The translations under genes and the position numbers were made by a program. A stretch of 64,000 bases of DNA, taken from Hydractinia symbiolongicarpus (lineage: Eukaryota > Cnidaria > Hydrozoa > Anthoathecata > Hydractiniidae). The notes under the pieces were generated by a model. The model was not told the DNA's origin, did not search any database, and was given only the letters and a program-made list of their open reading frames with translations. Positions 29,000-41,930 of the stretch are shown piece after piece. How positions within the stretch are numbered: the first letter of the stretch is position 1; the number at the start of each line of letters is the position of its first letter. The stretch is taken from assembly GCF_029227915.1 (NCBI RefSeq), contig NC_079878.1, positions 27,989,501 through 28,053,500 of the forward strand. The letters are read 5' to 3'.

Positions 29000-31900
29000 A
29001 TTGGACCCAAGAAAAACCATTCTTCTTAATTTGACATGATTGCTGGAATTTACCGATTACACTGGGCGCTGTGGTAGCGCTTCATTTAAAGTTTAGATAA
29101 ATAAGTCACTTTGTACTGTGGGACCAATCCTAACCGTTAGCGCGCCAGGAAGAAATAGAGACATTTTCAAAAATACAATTCAATGACTTTCTAGCGGTAT
29201 CAATCCGTTTGAGATACAAAGGTTGCGTCGCATATTCGTACCAACATGTATTTAGCGATTTTTTTTCAATATTACTAAGTTGTACTTGCTTTCAACAGTG
29301 AAACGATTGACTGTGGGACTTAATTGAACTTATTTTGGACTGTGACCTTATAAATGTGATAAGTGAGACAATTGGAATGGAAGGAACAACATTCTTCTTA
29401 ATTTGACATGATTGCCGGAACTCAGTGATTACACTGGGCGTTGGAGTAGCGTTTTATTTAAAAATGTAGATAAATAAGTCATTTCGTACTGTGGGACGAA
29501 TCGTAGCCGTTAGGACGCGCTGAAGAAATAGAGACAGTTGCAAAAACTACATTTCAATAATTTTCTAACAATATCAGTCCGTTTGAGTTACAACGTTTGT
29601 GTCACATATTCGTACCAACAAGTATTTAGCGATATTTCTCTGACATTACTAGGTTGCATCACTTTTAACAATGAAACGATTGACTGTGGTACTTAATTGA
29701 ACTAACATTGGACTCTGTCCTGATAAATGTGATAAATGAGACAATTGAAATTCAAGAAATAACATTCTTCTTAATTTGACGTGATTGCCGAAACTCAGCG
29801 ACTACACTGGGCACTGTGGTAGCGCTTAATTTAAAGTTTAGATAAATAAGTCACTTTGCACTGTGGAACCAATCCTAGCCGTTAGCGCGCGCTGAAGAAA
29901 TAGAGACATTTTCAAAAACTACATTTCAATGAATTTCTAGCGGTAATAATCCGTTTGAGTTACAACGGTCGCGTCACATAATCGTACCAACATATATTTG
30001 GCGATATTGTTCTGATATTACTAAGTTGTATCGCTTATAACAGTGAAACGATTGACTGTGGGACTTAATTGAACTGATTTTGGACTTTGACCTCAGAAAT
30101 GTGATAAATGAGAAAATTGGACCCAAGAAATAACATTCTTCTTTATTTTACATGATTGCTGGAATTTACCGATTACACCGAGCGCTGTGGTAGCGCTTCA
30201 TTAAAAAGTTTAGAGAAAAAAGTCATTTTTTACTGTTGGATCAATCCTAGCCGTTAGCGCGCGCTATAGAAATAGAGACAGTTTCAAATACAACATTTCA
30301 TTGACTTTCTAACGGTCTCAGTCCGCTTAAACTACAACGGTTGCGTCACATATTCGTGCCAACATGTATGTAGCGATTTTTTTCCGATGTTACTAAGTTG
30401 TACTTGCTGTCAACAGTAAAAAGATTGACTGTGGAACTTAATTGAACTGATTTTGGACTGGGACATTATAAATGTGATAATTGAGAAAATTGGACTGCAA
30501 GAAATAACATTCTTCTTAATTTGACGTGTTTGCCGGAACTCAGCGATTACAGTGGGCGCTGTGGTAGCGCTTCATTTCAAAATTTAGATTAATAAATCAA
30601 TTTTTATTGTGGGACCAATCCTAGCCGTTATCGCGCGCTGAAGAAATAGAGACATTGTCAAAAACTACATTTCAATGACTTTCTAGCGGTATCAATCAGT
30701 TTGAGTTACAACGGTTGCGTCACATAAATGTACCAACATGTATTTGGCGATATTTTTCTGATATTATTAGGTTGCATCGCTTTTAACAGTGAAAGGATTG
30801 GCTGTGGGACTTAATTGAACCGATTTTGGACTGTGACCTTATAAATGTGATAAGTGAGACAATTCGACCGCAAGAAATAACATTCTTCTTAATTTGACAT
30901 GATTGCCGGAACTCAGTGATTACACTGGGCGTTGGAGTAGCGTTTTATTTAAAAATGTAGATAAATAAGTCATTTCGTACTGTGGGACGAATCGTAGCCG
31001 TTAGGACGCGCTGAAGAAATAGAGACAGTTTCAAAAACTACATTTCCATAATTTTCTAACAATATCAGTCCGTTTGAGTTACAACGTTTGTGTCACATAT
31101 TCGTAACAACAAGTATTTAGCGATATTTCTCTGAAATTACTAGGTTGCATCACTTTTAACAATGAAACGATTGACTGTGGCACTTAATTGAACTAACATT
31201 GGACTCTGACCTGATAAATGTTATAAATGAGACAATTGAAATCCAAGAAATAACATTCTTCTTAATTTGACGTGATTGCCGAAACTCAGCGACTACACTG
31301 GGCACTGTGGTAGCGCTTCATTTAAAGTTTAGATAAATAAGTCACTTTGCACTGTGAGACCAATCCTAGCCGTTAGCGCGCGCCGAAGAAATAGAGACAT
31401 TTTCAAAAACTACATTTCAATGAATTTCTAGCGGTAATAATCCGTTTGAGTTACAACGGTCGCGTCACATAATCGTACCAACATATATTTGGCGATATTG
31501 TTCTGATATTACTAAGTTGTATCGCTTATAACAGTGAAACGATTGACTGTGGGACTTAATTGAACTGATTTTGGACTTTGACCTCATAAATTTGATAAAT
31601 GAGACAATTGGACCCAAGAAATAACATTCTTCTTAATTTGACGTGTTTGCCGGAACTCAGCGATTACAGTGGGCGCTGTGGTAGCGCTTCATTTCAAAAT
31701 TTAGATTAATAAGTCAATTTTTATTGTGGAACCAATCCTAGCCGTTATCGCGCGCTGAAGAAATAGAGACATTCTCAAAAACTACATTTCAATGACTTTC
31801 TAGCGGTATCAATCCGCTTAAGTTACAGCGGTTGGGTAACATAATCGTACCAACATGTATTTGGCAATGTTTTTCTGATAGTACTAAGTTGTATCGCTTT

Positions 31901-34900
31901 TAACAGTGAAACGATTGACTGTGGGACTTAGCTGAACTGATTCTGGACTGTGTCCTTTTAAATGTGATAAATGAGCCAATTGGACTCCAAGAAATAACAT
32001 TCTTCTTAATTTGACAACATTATTGGAATTCAGCGATTACACTAGGCTCTGTGGTAGCGCTCTATTTAAAAATTTAGATAAAAAAGTCTTCCTTTACTGT
32101 GGGACCAATCCTAGCCGTTAGGACGCGCTGAAGAAATAGAGATATTTTCAAAAACTACATTTCATTGATTTCTTGGCGGTATCAATCCGTTTCAGTTGCA
32201 ACGGTTGCGTCACATATTGGTACCAACATGTATTTAGGGATATTTTTCTCATATTACTATGTTGTATCGCTTTTAAAAATGAAACGATTGACTGTGGGAT
32301 ATAACTGAACTAACATTGGATTGTGACCTGATAAATGTCATAAATGAAACAATTGGACTCCAAGAAATAACATTATTCTTAATTTGACGTGATTGCCGGA
32401 ACCCAGCGATTACACTGGGCGCTGTGGTAGCGCTTTATTTTAAAATTTAGATAAATAAGTCAATAGTTACTGTGGGACCAATCCTGTCCGTTATTGCGCG
32501 CTGAAGAAATAGCGACAGTTTCGAGAACTACATTTCATTGACTTTCTAACGGTGTCAGTCCGTTTGAGTTACAACGGTTGTGTCACATATTCGTACCAAC
32601 ATGTATTAAGTCACTTTTTTCCGATATTACTAAGTCGCATCGCTTATAACAGTAAAACGATTGACTGTGGGACTTGATTGAACTGATATAGGACTTTGAC
32701 CTCATGAATATGATAAATAATATATTTTGACCCAAGTAATACAATTCTTCTTAATTGGACATGATCGCTGGAATTTACCGATTACACTGGGCGCTGTGGT
32801 AGCGCTTCAATTAAAGTTTAGAGAAATAAGTCACTTTGCACTATGGGACCAATCCTAGCCGTTAGCGCGCGCTGAAGAATTAGAGACATTTTCGAACACT
32901 ACATTTCAATGACTTTCTAGCGGTAATAATCCGTTTGAGTTACAACGGTCGCGTCACATAATCGTACCAACATATATTTGGCGATATTGTTCTGATATTA
33001 CTAAGTTGTATCGCTTATAACAGTGAAACGATTGACTGTGGGACTTAATTGAACTGATTTTGGACTTTGACCTCAGAAATGTGATAAATGAGAAAATTGG
33101 ACCCAAGAAAAAAAATTCTTCTTTATTTTACATGATTGCTGGAATTTACCGATTACACGGGGCGCTGTGGTAGCGCTTCATTAAAAAGTTTAGAGAAAAA
33201 AGTAATTTTTTACTGTTGGATCAATCCTAGCCGTTAGCGCGCGCTAAAGAAATAGAGACAGTTTCAAATACAACATTTCATTGACTTTCTAACGGTCTCA
33301 GTCCGCTTAAACTACAACGGTTGCGTCACATATTCGTGCCAACATGTATGTAGCGATTTTTTTCCGATGTTACTAAGTTGTACTTGCTGTCAACAGTAAA
33401 AAGATTGACTGTGGAACTTAATTGAACTGATTTTGGACTGGGACATTATAAATGTGATAATTGAGACAATCGGACTGCAAGAAATAACATTCTTCTTAAT
33501 GTGACATGATTGCCGGAACTCAGTGATTACATTGGGCGTTGGGGTAGCGCTTTATTTAAAAAATGTAGATAAATAAGTCATTGTGTACTGTGGGACGAAT
33601 CGTAGCCGTTACGACGCGCTGAAGAAATAGAGACAGCTTCAAAAACTACATTTCAATGACTTTTTAACAGTATCAGTCCGTTTGAGTTACAACGTTTGTG
33701 TCACATATTCGTACCAACATGTATTTAGCGACATTTTTCTGACATTACTAGGTTGCATCGCTTTTAACAGTAAAACGATTGACTGTCAGACTAAAATGAA
33801 CTGATTTTGGAGTGAGGCTTTATAAATGTTATAAGGGAGACAATTGGACTCCAAGAAATAACATTCTCTTTAATTTGACATGATAGCCGGAACTCAGCCA
33901 ATACACGGGGCGCTGTGGTAGCGCTTCATTTAAAAACTTATATAATTAAGTCATTTCTTACTGTGGGACCAATTCTAGCCATTATCGCGCGCTGAAAAAA
34001 TAGAGACAGTTTCAAAAACTACATTTCATTGACTTTCTAACAGTATCAATCCGTTTGAGTTACAACGGTTGAGTTACATATTCGTACCAACATGTATTTA
34101 GGGATGTTTTTCCGGTATTACTAGGATGTATCGCTTTTAACAGAGAAACGATTGACTGTGGAACTTAATTGAACTGATTTTGGATTGTGACCTTAAAAAT
34201 GTGAAAATGAGACAATTGGACCCAAGAAAAACCATTCTTCTTAATTTGACATGATTGCTGGAATTTACCGATTACACTGGGCGCTGTGGTAGCGCTTCAT
34301 TTAAAGTTTAGATAAATAAGTCACTTTGTACTGTGGGACCAATCCTAACCGTTAGCGCGCCAGGAAGAAATAGAGACATTTTCAAAAATACAATTCAATG
34401 ACTTTCTAGCGGTATCAATCCGTTTGAGATACAAAGGTTGCGTCGCATATTCGTACCAACATGTATTTAGCGATTTTTTTTCAATATTACTAAGTTGTAC
34501 TTGCTTTCAACAGTGAAACGATTGACTGTGGGACTTAATTGAACTTATTTTGGACTGTGACCTTATAAATGTGATAAGTGAGACAATTGGAATGGAAGGA
34601 ACAACATTCTTCTTAATTTGACATGATTGCCGGAACTCAGTGATTACACTGGGCGTTGGAGTAGCGTTTTATTTAAAAATGTAGATAAATAAGTCATTTC
34701 GTACTGTGGGACGAATCGTAGCCGTTAGGACGCGCTGAAGAAATAGAGACAGTTGCAAAAACTACATTTCAATAATTTTCTAACAATATCAGTCCGTTTG
34801 AGTTACAACGTTTGTGTCACATATTCGTACCAACAAGTATTTAGCGATATTTCTCTGACATTACTAGGTTGCATCACTTTTAACAATGAAACGATTGACT

Positions 34901-36780
34901 GTGGTACTTAATTGAACTAACATTGGACTCTGTCCTGATAAATGTGATAAATGAGACAATTGAAATTCAAGAAATAACATTCTTCTTAATTTGACGTGAT
35001 TGCCCAAACTCAGCGACTACACTGGGCACTGTGGTAGCGCTTCATTTAAAGTTTAGATAAATAAGTCACTTTGCACTGTGGAACCAATCCTAGCCGTTAG
35101 CGCGCGCTGAAGAAATGGAGACATTTTCAAAAACTACATTTCAATGAATTTCTAGCGGTAATAATCCGTTTGAGTTACAACGGTCGCGTCACATAATCGT
35201 ACCAACATATATTTGGCGATATTGTTCTGATATTACTAAGTTGTATCGCTTATAACAGTGAAACGATTGACTGTGGGACTTAATTGAACTGATTTTGGAC
35301 TTTGACCTCAGAAATGTGATAAATGAGAAAATTGGACCCAAGAAATAACATTCTTCTTTATTTTACATGATTGCTGGAATTTACCGATTACACCGAGCGC
35401 TGTGGTAGCGCTTCATTAAAAAGTTTAGAGAAAAAAGTCATTTTTTACTGTTGGATCAATCCTAGCCGTTAGCGCGCGCTATAGAAATAGAGACAGTTTC
35501 AAATACAACATTTCATTGACTTTCTAACGGTCTCAGTCCGCTTAAACTACAACGGTTGCGTCACATATTCGTGCCAACATGTATGTAGCGATTTTTTTCC
35601 GATGTTACTAAGTTGTACTTGCTGTCAACAGTAAAAAGATTGACTGTGGAACTTAATTGAACTGATTTTGGACTGGGACATTATAAATGTGATAATTGAG
35701 AAAATTGGACTGCAAGAAATAACATTCTTCTTAATTTGACGTGTTTGCCGGAACTCAGCGATTACAGTGGGCGCTGTGGTAGCGCTTCATTTCAAAATTT
35801 AGATTAATAAATCAATTTTTATTGTGGGACCAATCCTAGCCGTTATCGCGCGCTGAAGAAATAGAGACATTGGCAAAAACTACATTTCAATGACTTTCTA
35901 GCGGTATCAATCAGTTTGAGTTACAACGGTTGCGTCACATAAATGTACCAACATGTATTTGGCGATATTTTTCTGATATTATTAGGTTGCATCGCTTTTA
36001 ACAGTGAAAGGATTGGCTGTGGGACTTAATTGAACTAATTCTGGACTTTGACCTCCTAATGGTGATAAATGAGACAACTGGACTCCAAGAAATAATGTGC
36101 TTCTTAACTCGACAAGATTGCCGGAACTCAGCGATTACACTGGACCCTGTGGTAGCGCTTCATTTAAATATTTAGATAAATCAGTGATTTTTTAATGTGG
36201 GACCAATCCTAGCCGTTAGCGCGCGCTGAAGAAATGGAGACAGTTTCAAATACCACATTTCATTGAATTTTTAACGGTTTCAGTCCGCTTTAACTATAAC
36301 AGTTGCGTCACATATTCGTACCAACATGTATTTAGCGACATTTTTCTGACATTACTAGGTTGCATCGCTTTTAACAGTAAAACGATTGACTGTCAGACTA
36401 AAATGAACTGATTTTGGAGTGAGGCTTTATAAATGTTATAAGGGAGACAATTGGACTCCAAGAAATAACATTCTCTTTAATTTGACATGATAGCCGGAAC
36501 TCAGCCAATACACGGGGCGCTGTGGTAGCGCTTCATTTAAAAACTTATATAATTAAGTCATTTCTTACTGTGGGACCAATTCTAGCCATTATCGCGCGCT
36601 GAAAAAATAGAGACAGTTTCAAAAACTACATTTCATTGACTTTCTAACAGTATCAATCCGTTTGAGTTACAACGGTTGAGTTACATATTCGTACCAACAT
36701 GTATTTAGGGATGTTTTTCCGGTATTACTAGGATGTATCGCTTTTAACAGTGAAACGAATAACTGGGGGACTAAATTGAA
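29000..36780. repeat. 14-monomer (5215 bp) and 7-monomer (2607 bp) repeats
   Basis: TAACCGTTAGCGCGCCAGGA occurs at 29131 and 34346, 5215 bp apart, and the flanking 1.8 kb match closely. Within this region the variant with GACTGTCAGACTAAAATG occurs in blocks beginning ACATTTTTCT at 33731 and 36338, 2607 bp apart. Monomers at about 32.0-32.8 kb are more diverged than the rest. Confidence 0.75.
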
Positions 36781-37729
36781 AGGATTTTGGATTTTGAACT
36801 TATAAATGTTATAAATGGGCCAATTGGACTCCCAGAAATAACATTTTTCCTAACTCGACATAATTGCCGAAACTCAGGGATTACATTGGGCCCTGTGGTA
36901 GCGCTTCATATAAAAATTTGGATAAATAAATCATTTTTTACTGAGGGAACAATCCTAGCCGTTGGCGCGCGCTGAATAAATAGAGACAGTTTCAAAAACT
37001 AGATTTCATTGACCTTCTAGCCGTATCAGTCCGTTTCAATTACAAGGGTTGCGTCACATAATCGTACCGACATGTATATAGCGACATTTTTCTGATATTA
37101 CTAGTTTGCATCGCTCTTAACAGTGAAAAGATTGACTGTGGGACTTAATTGAACTGATTTTGGACTGTGACCTTATAAATGTGATAGGTGAGACAATTCG
37201 ACCGCAAGAAATAACATTCTTCTTAGTTTGACATGATTGTCGAAACTCAGCGATTACAGTGGGCGCTGTGGTAGCGCTTCATTTAAAAATTTAGATAAAT
37301 AAGTCAATTTTTACTGTGGGACCAATCCTAGCCGTTATCGCGCGCCGAAGAAATAGCGACAGCTTCAAAAACTACATTTCAATGACTTTCTAACAGTATC
37401 AGTCCGTTTGAGTTACAACGTTTGTGTCACATATTCGTACCAACATGTATTTAGCGACATTTTTCTGACATTACTAGGTTGCATCACTTTTAACAATGAA
37501 ACGATTGACCGTGGGATATAATTGAACTAACATTGGATTGTGACCTGATAAATGTGATAAATGAGACAATTGGACTCCAAGAAATAACATTCTTCTTAAT
37601 TTGACATGAATGCCGAAAATCAGCGATTACTCTGGGCGCTGTGGTAGCGCTTCATTTAAAAATTAAGATAAAAAAGTCATTTTTTACTGTGGGACCAATC
37701 CTGTCCGTTATTGCGCACTGAAGAAATAG

Positions 37730-38475
37730 CGACAGTTTCTAGAACTACATTTCATTGACTTTCTAACGGTGTCAGTCCGTTTGAGTTACAACAGTTGGGT
37801 CACATATTCGCACTAACATGTATTTAGCGATATTTTTCCGATATTACTAGGTTGTATCGCTTTTAACAGTGAAACGATTGACTGTGGGACATAATTGAAC
37901 TAACTTTGGACTGTGACCTGATTAATGTGATAAATGAGACAATTGGACTCCAAGAAATAATATGCTTCTTAACTCGACAAGATTGCCGGAACTCAGCGAT
38001 TACACTGGGCGCTGTGGTAGCGCTTCATTTAAAAATTTGGATAAATAAGTCAGTTGTTACTGTGGGATCAATCCTGTCTGTTATTGCGCCCTGAAGAAAT
38101 AGCGACAGTTTCTAGAACTACATTTCATTGACTTTCTAACGGTGTCAGTCCGTTTGAGTTACAACAGTTGGGTCACATATTCGCACTAACATGTATTTAG
38201 CGATATTTTTCCGATATTACTAGGTTGTATCGCTTTTAACAGTGAAACGATTGACTGTGGGACATAATTGAACTAACTTTGGACTGTGACCTGATTAATG
38301 TGATAAATGAGACAATTGGACTCCAAGAAATAATATGCTTCTTAACTCGACAAGATTGCCGGAACTCAGCGATTACACTGGGCGCTGTGGTAGCGCTTCA
38401 TTTAAAAATTTGGATAAATAAGTCAGTTGTTACTGTGGGATCAATCCTGTCTGTTATTGCGCCCTGAAGAAATAG
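37730..38475. repeat. Two adjacent near-identical 373-bp monomers
   Basis: Bases 37730-38102 and 38103-38475 are nearly identical head-to-tail monomers, including the uncommon CTAGAACTAC and TATTGCGCCCTG variants. The same 62-codon chance frame appears in both, at 37906-38094 and 38279-38467. This is the most recent single-monomer duplication seen in the array. Confidence 0.85.
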
Positions 38476-39359
38476 CGACATTTTCAAAATACATTTCAAT
38501 GACTTTCTAGCGGTATTAATCCGTTTGAGATACAAAGGTTGCGTCACATAATCGTACCAACGTGTATTTAGCGATATTTTTCTGATATTATTAGGTTCCA
38601 TCGCCTTTAACAGTGAAAGGATTGACTGTGGGACTTAACTGAACTGATTCTGTACTGTGACCTTATAAATATGATAAATGAGACAATTGAACTCCTAGGA
38701 AAAACATTCTTCTCAATTTGACATGATTGACGGAATTTACCGATTACACTGTGTGCTGTGGTAGCGCTTCATTTAAAGTTTAGATAAATAAGTCATTCTG
38801 TGCTGTGGGACCAATCCTAGCCGTTAGCGCGCGCTGAAGAATTAGAGAAATTTTCGAAAACTACATTTCAATGACTTTCTAGCGGTATCAATCCGTTTGA
38901 GTTACAACGATTGCGTTACATAATCGTACCAACATGTATTTGGCGATATTGATCTGATATTACTAAGTTGTATCGCTTTTAACAGTGAAAAGATTGACTG
39001 TGGGACTTAATTGAACTGATTTTGGAATTTGACCTCAGAAATGTGATAAATGAGACAGTTGGACCCAAGAAATAACATTCTTCTTAATTTCACATGATTG
39101 CTGGAACTTACCGATTACACTGGGCGCTGTGGTAGCGCTTCATTTAAAAGTTTAGAGAAAAAAGTCATTTTGTACTGTGGGACCAATCCTAGCCGTTAGC
39201 GCGCGCTGAAGAATTAGAGACATTTTCGAAAACTACATTTCAATGACTTTCTAGCGGTATCAATCCGTTTGAGTTACAACGATTGCGTTACATAATCGTA
39301 CCAACATGTATTTGGCGATATTGATCTGATATTATTAGGTTGCATCGCTTTTAACAGTG

Positions 39360-41930
39360 AAAGGATTGGCTGTGGGATATAATTGAACTAACATTGGATT
39401 GTGACCTGATAAATGTGATAAATGAGACAATTGGACTCCAAGGAATAACATTCTTCTAAATTTGACATGATTATTGGAATTCAGCGATTACACTAGGCTC
39501 TGTGGTAGCGCTCTATTTAAAAATTCAGATAAATAAGTCATTTTCCTAGCAGTTAGCGCGCCATGAAGAAAGAGAGACATTTTCAAAAATACATATAAAT
39601 GACTTTCTAGCGGTATCAATCCGTTTGAGATGCAAAGATTGCGTCAAATAATCGTACCAACGTGTATTTAGCGATATTTTTCTGATATTTTTAGGTTGTA
39701 TCGCTTTTAACAGTGAAAGGATTGACTGCGGGACTTAACTGAACTGATTCTGTACTGTGACCTTATAAATTTGATAAATGAGACAATTGGACTCCTAGGA
39801 AAAACATTTTTCTCAATTTGACATGATTGACGGAATTTACCGATTACACTGGGTGCTGTGGTAGCGCTTCATTTAAAGTTTAGATAAATAAGTCATTTTG
39901 TACTGTGGGACCAATCCTAGCCGTTAGCTCGCGCTGAAGAATTAGAGACATTTTCAAAAACTACATTTCAATGACTTTCTAGCGCTATCAATCCGTTTGA
40001 GTTACAACGTTTGTGTTACATAATCGTACCAACATGTATTTGGCCATATTTCTCTGACATTACTAGGTTGCATCACTTTTAACAATGAAACGATTGACTG
40101 TGGGACTTAATTGAACTAACATTGGACTGTGACCTGATAAATATGATAAATAAGACAATTGAAATCCAAGAAATAACGTTCTTCTTAATTTGACGTGATT
40201 GCTGGAATTTACCGATTACACTGGGTGCTGTGGTAGCGCTTCATTTAAACGTTTAGATAAATAAGTCATTTTGTACTGTGGGACCAATCCTAGCCGTTAG
40301 CGCGCGCTGAAGAAATAGAGACATTTTCAAAAACTACATTTCAATGACTTTCTAGCGGTATCAATCAGTTTCAGTTACAACGGTTGCGTCACATAAAGGT
40401 ACCAACTTGTATTTGGCGATATTTTTCTGATATTATTAGGTTGCATCGCTTTTAACAGTGAAAGGATTGGCTGTGGGATATAATTGAACTAACATTGGAT
40501 TGTGACCTGATAAATGTGATAAATGAGACAATTGGACTCCAAGGAATAACATTCTTCTTAATTTGACATGATTATTGGAATTCAGCGATTACACTAGGCT
40601 CTGTGGTAGCGCTCTATTTAAAAATTCAGATAAATAAGTCATTTTCCTAGCAGTTAGCGCGCCATGAAGAAAGAGAGACATTTTCAAAAATACATATAAA
40701 TGACTTTCTAGCGGTATCAATCCGTTTGAGATGCAAAGATTGCGTCAAATAATCGTACCAACGTGTATTTAGCGATATTTTTCTGATATTTTTAGGTTGT
40801 ATCGCTTTTAACAGTGAAAGGATTGACTGCGGGACTTAATTGAACTGATTCTGTACTGTGACCTTATAAATTTGATAAATGAGACAATTGGACTCCTAGG
40901 AAAAACATTTTTCTCAATTTGACATGATTGACGGAATTTACCGATTACACTGGGTGCTGTGGTAGCGCTTCATTTAAAGTTTAGATAAATAAGTCATTTT
41001 GTACTGTGGGACCAATCCTAGCCGTTAGCTCGCGCTGAAGAATTAGAGACATTTTCAAAAACTACATTTCAATGACTTTCTAGCGCTATCAATCCGTTTG
41101 AGTTACAACGTTTGTGTTACATAATCGTACCAACATGTATTTGGCCATATTTCTCTGACATTACTAGGTTGCATCACTTTTAACAATGAAACGATTGACT
41201 GTGGGACTTAATTGAACTAACATTGGACTGTGACCTGATAAATATGATAAATAAGACAATTGAAATCCAAGAAATAACGTTCTTCTTAATTTGACGTGAT
41301 TGCTGGAATTTACCGATTACACTGGGTGCTGTGGTAGCGCTTCATTTAAACGTTTAGATAAATAAGTCATTTTGTACTGTGGGACCAATCCTAGCCGTTA
41401 GCGCGCGCTGAAGAAATAGAGACATTTTCAAAAACTACATTTCAATGACTTTCTAGCGGTATCAATCAGTTTCAGTTACAACGGTTGCGTCACATAAAGG
41501 TACCAACTTGTATTTGGCGATATTTTTCTGATATTATTAGGTTGCATCGCTTTTAACAGTGAAAGGATTGGCTGTGGGATATAATTGAACTAACATTGGA
41601 TTGTGACCTGATAAATGTGATAAATGAGACAATTGGACTCCAAGGAATAACATTCTTCTTAATTTGACATGATTATTGGAATTCAGCGATTACACTAGGC
41701 TCTGTGGTAGCGCTCTATTTAAAAATTCAGATAAATAAGTCATTTTCCTAGCAGTTAGCGCGCCATGAAGAAAGAGAGACATTTTCAAAAATACATATCA
41801 ATGACTTTCTAGCGGTATCAATCCGTTTGAGATGCAAAGATTGCGTCAAATAATCGTACCAACGTGTATTTAGCGATATTTTTCTGATATTATTAGGTTG
41901 TATCGCTTTTAACAGTGAAAGGATTGACTG
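39360..41930. repeat. 1101-bp three-monomer repeat, three copies
   Basis: TCAGCGATTACACTAGGCTC occurs at 39482, 40582 and 41683, about 1101 bp apart. The unit is three monomers, one of which lacks about 17 bp between AAGTCATTTT and CCTAGCAGTTAGCG. That deletion marks all three copies, so it predates the amplification. Confidence 0.85.
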
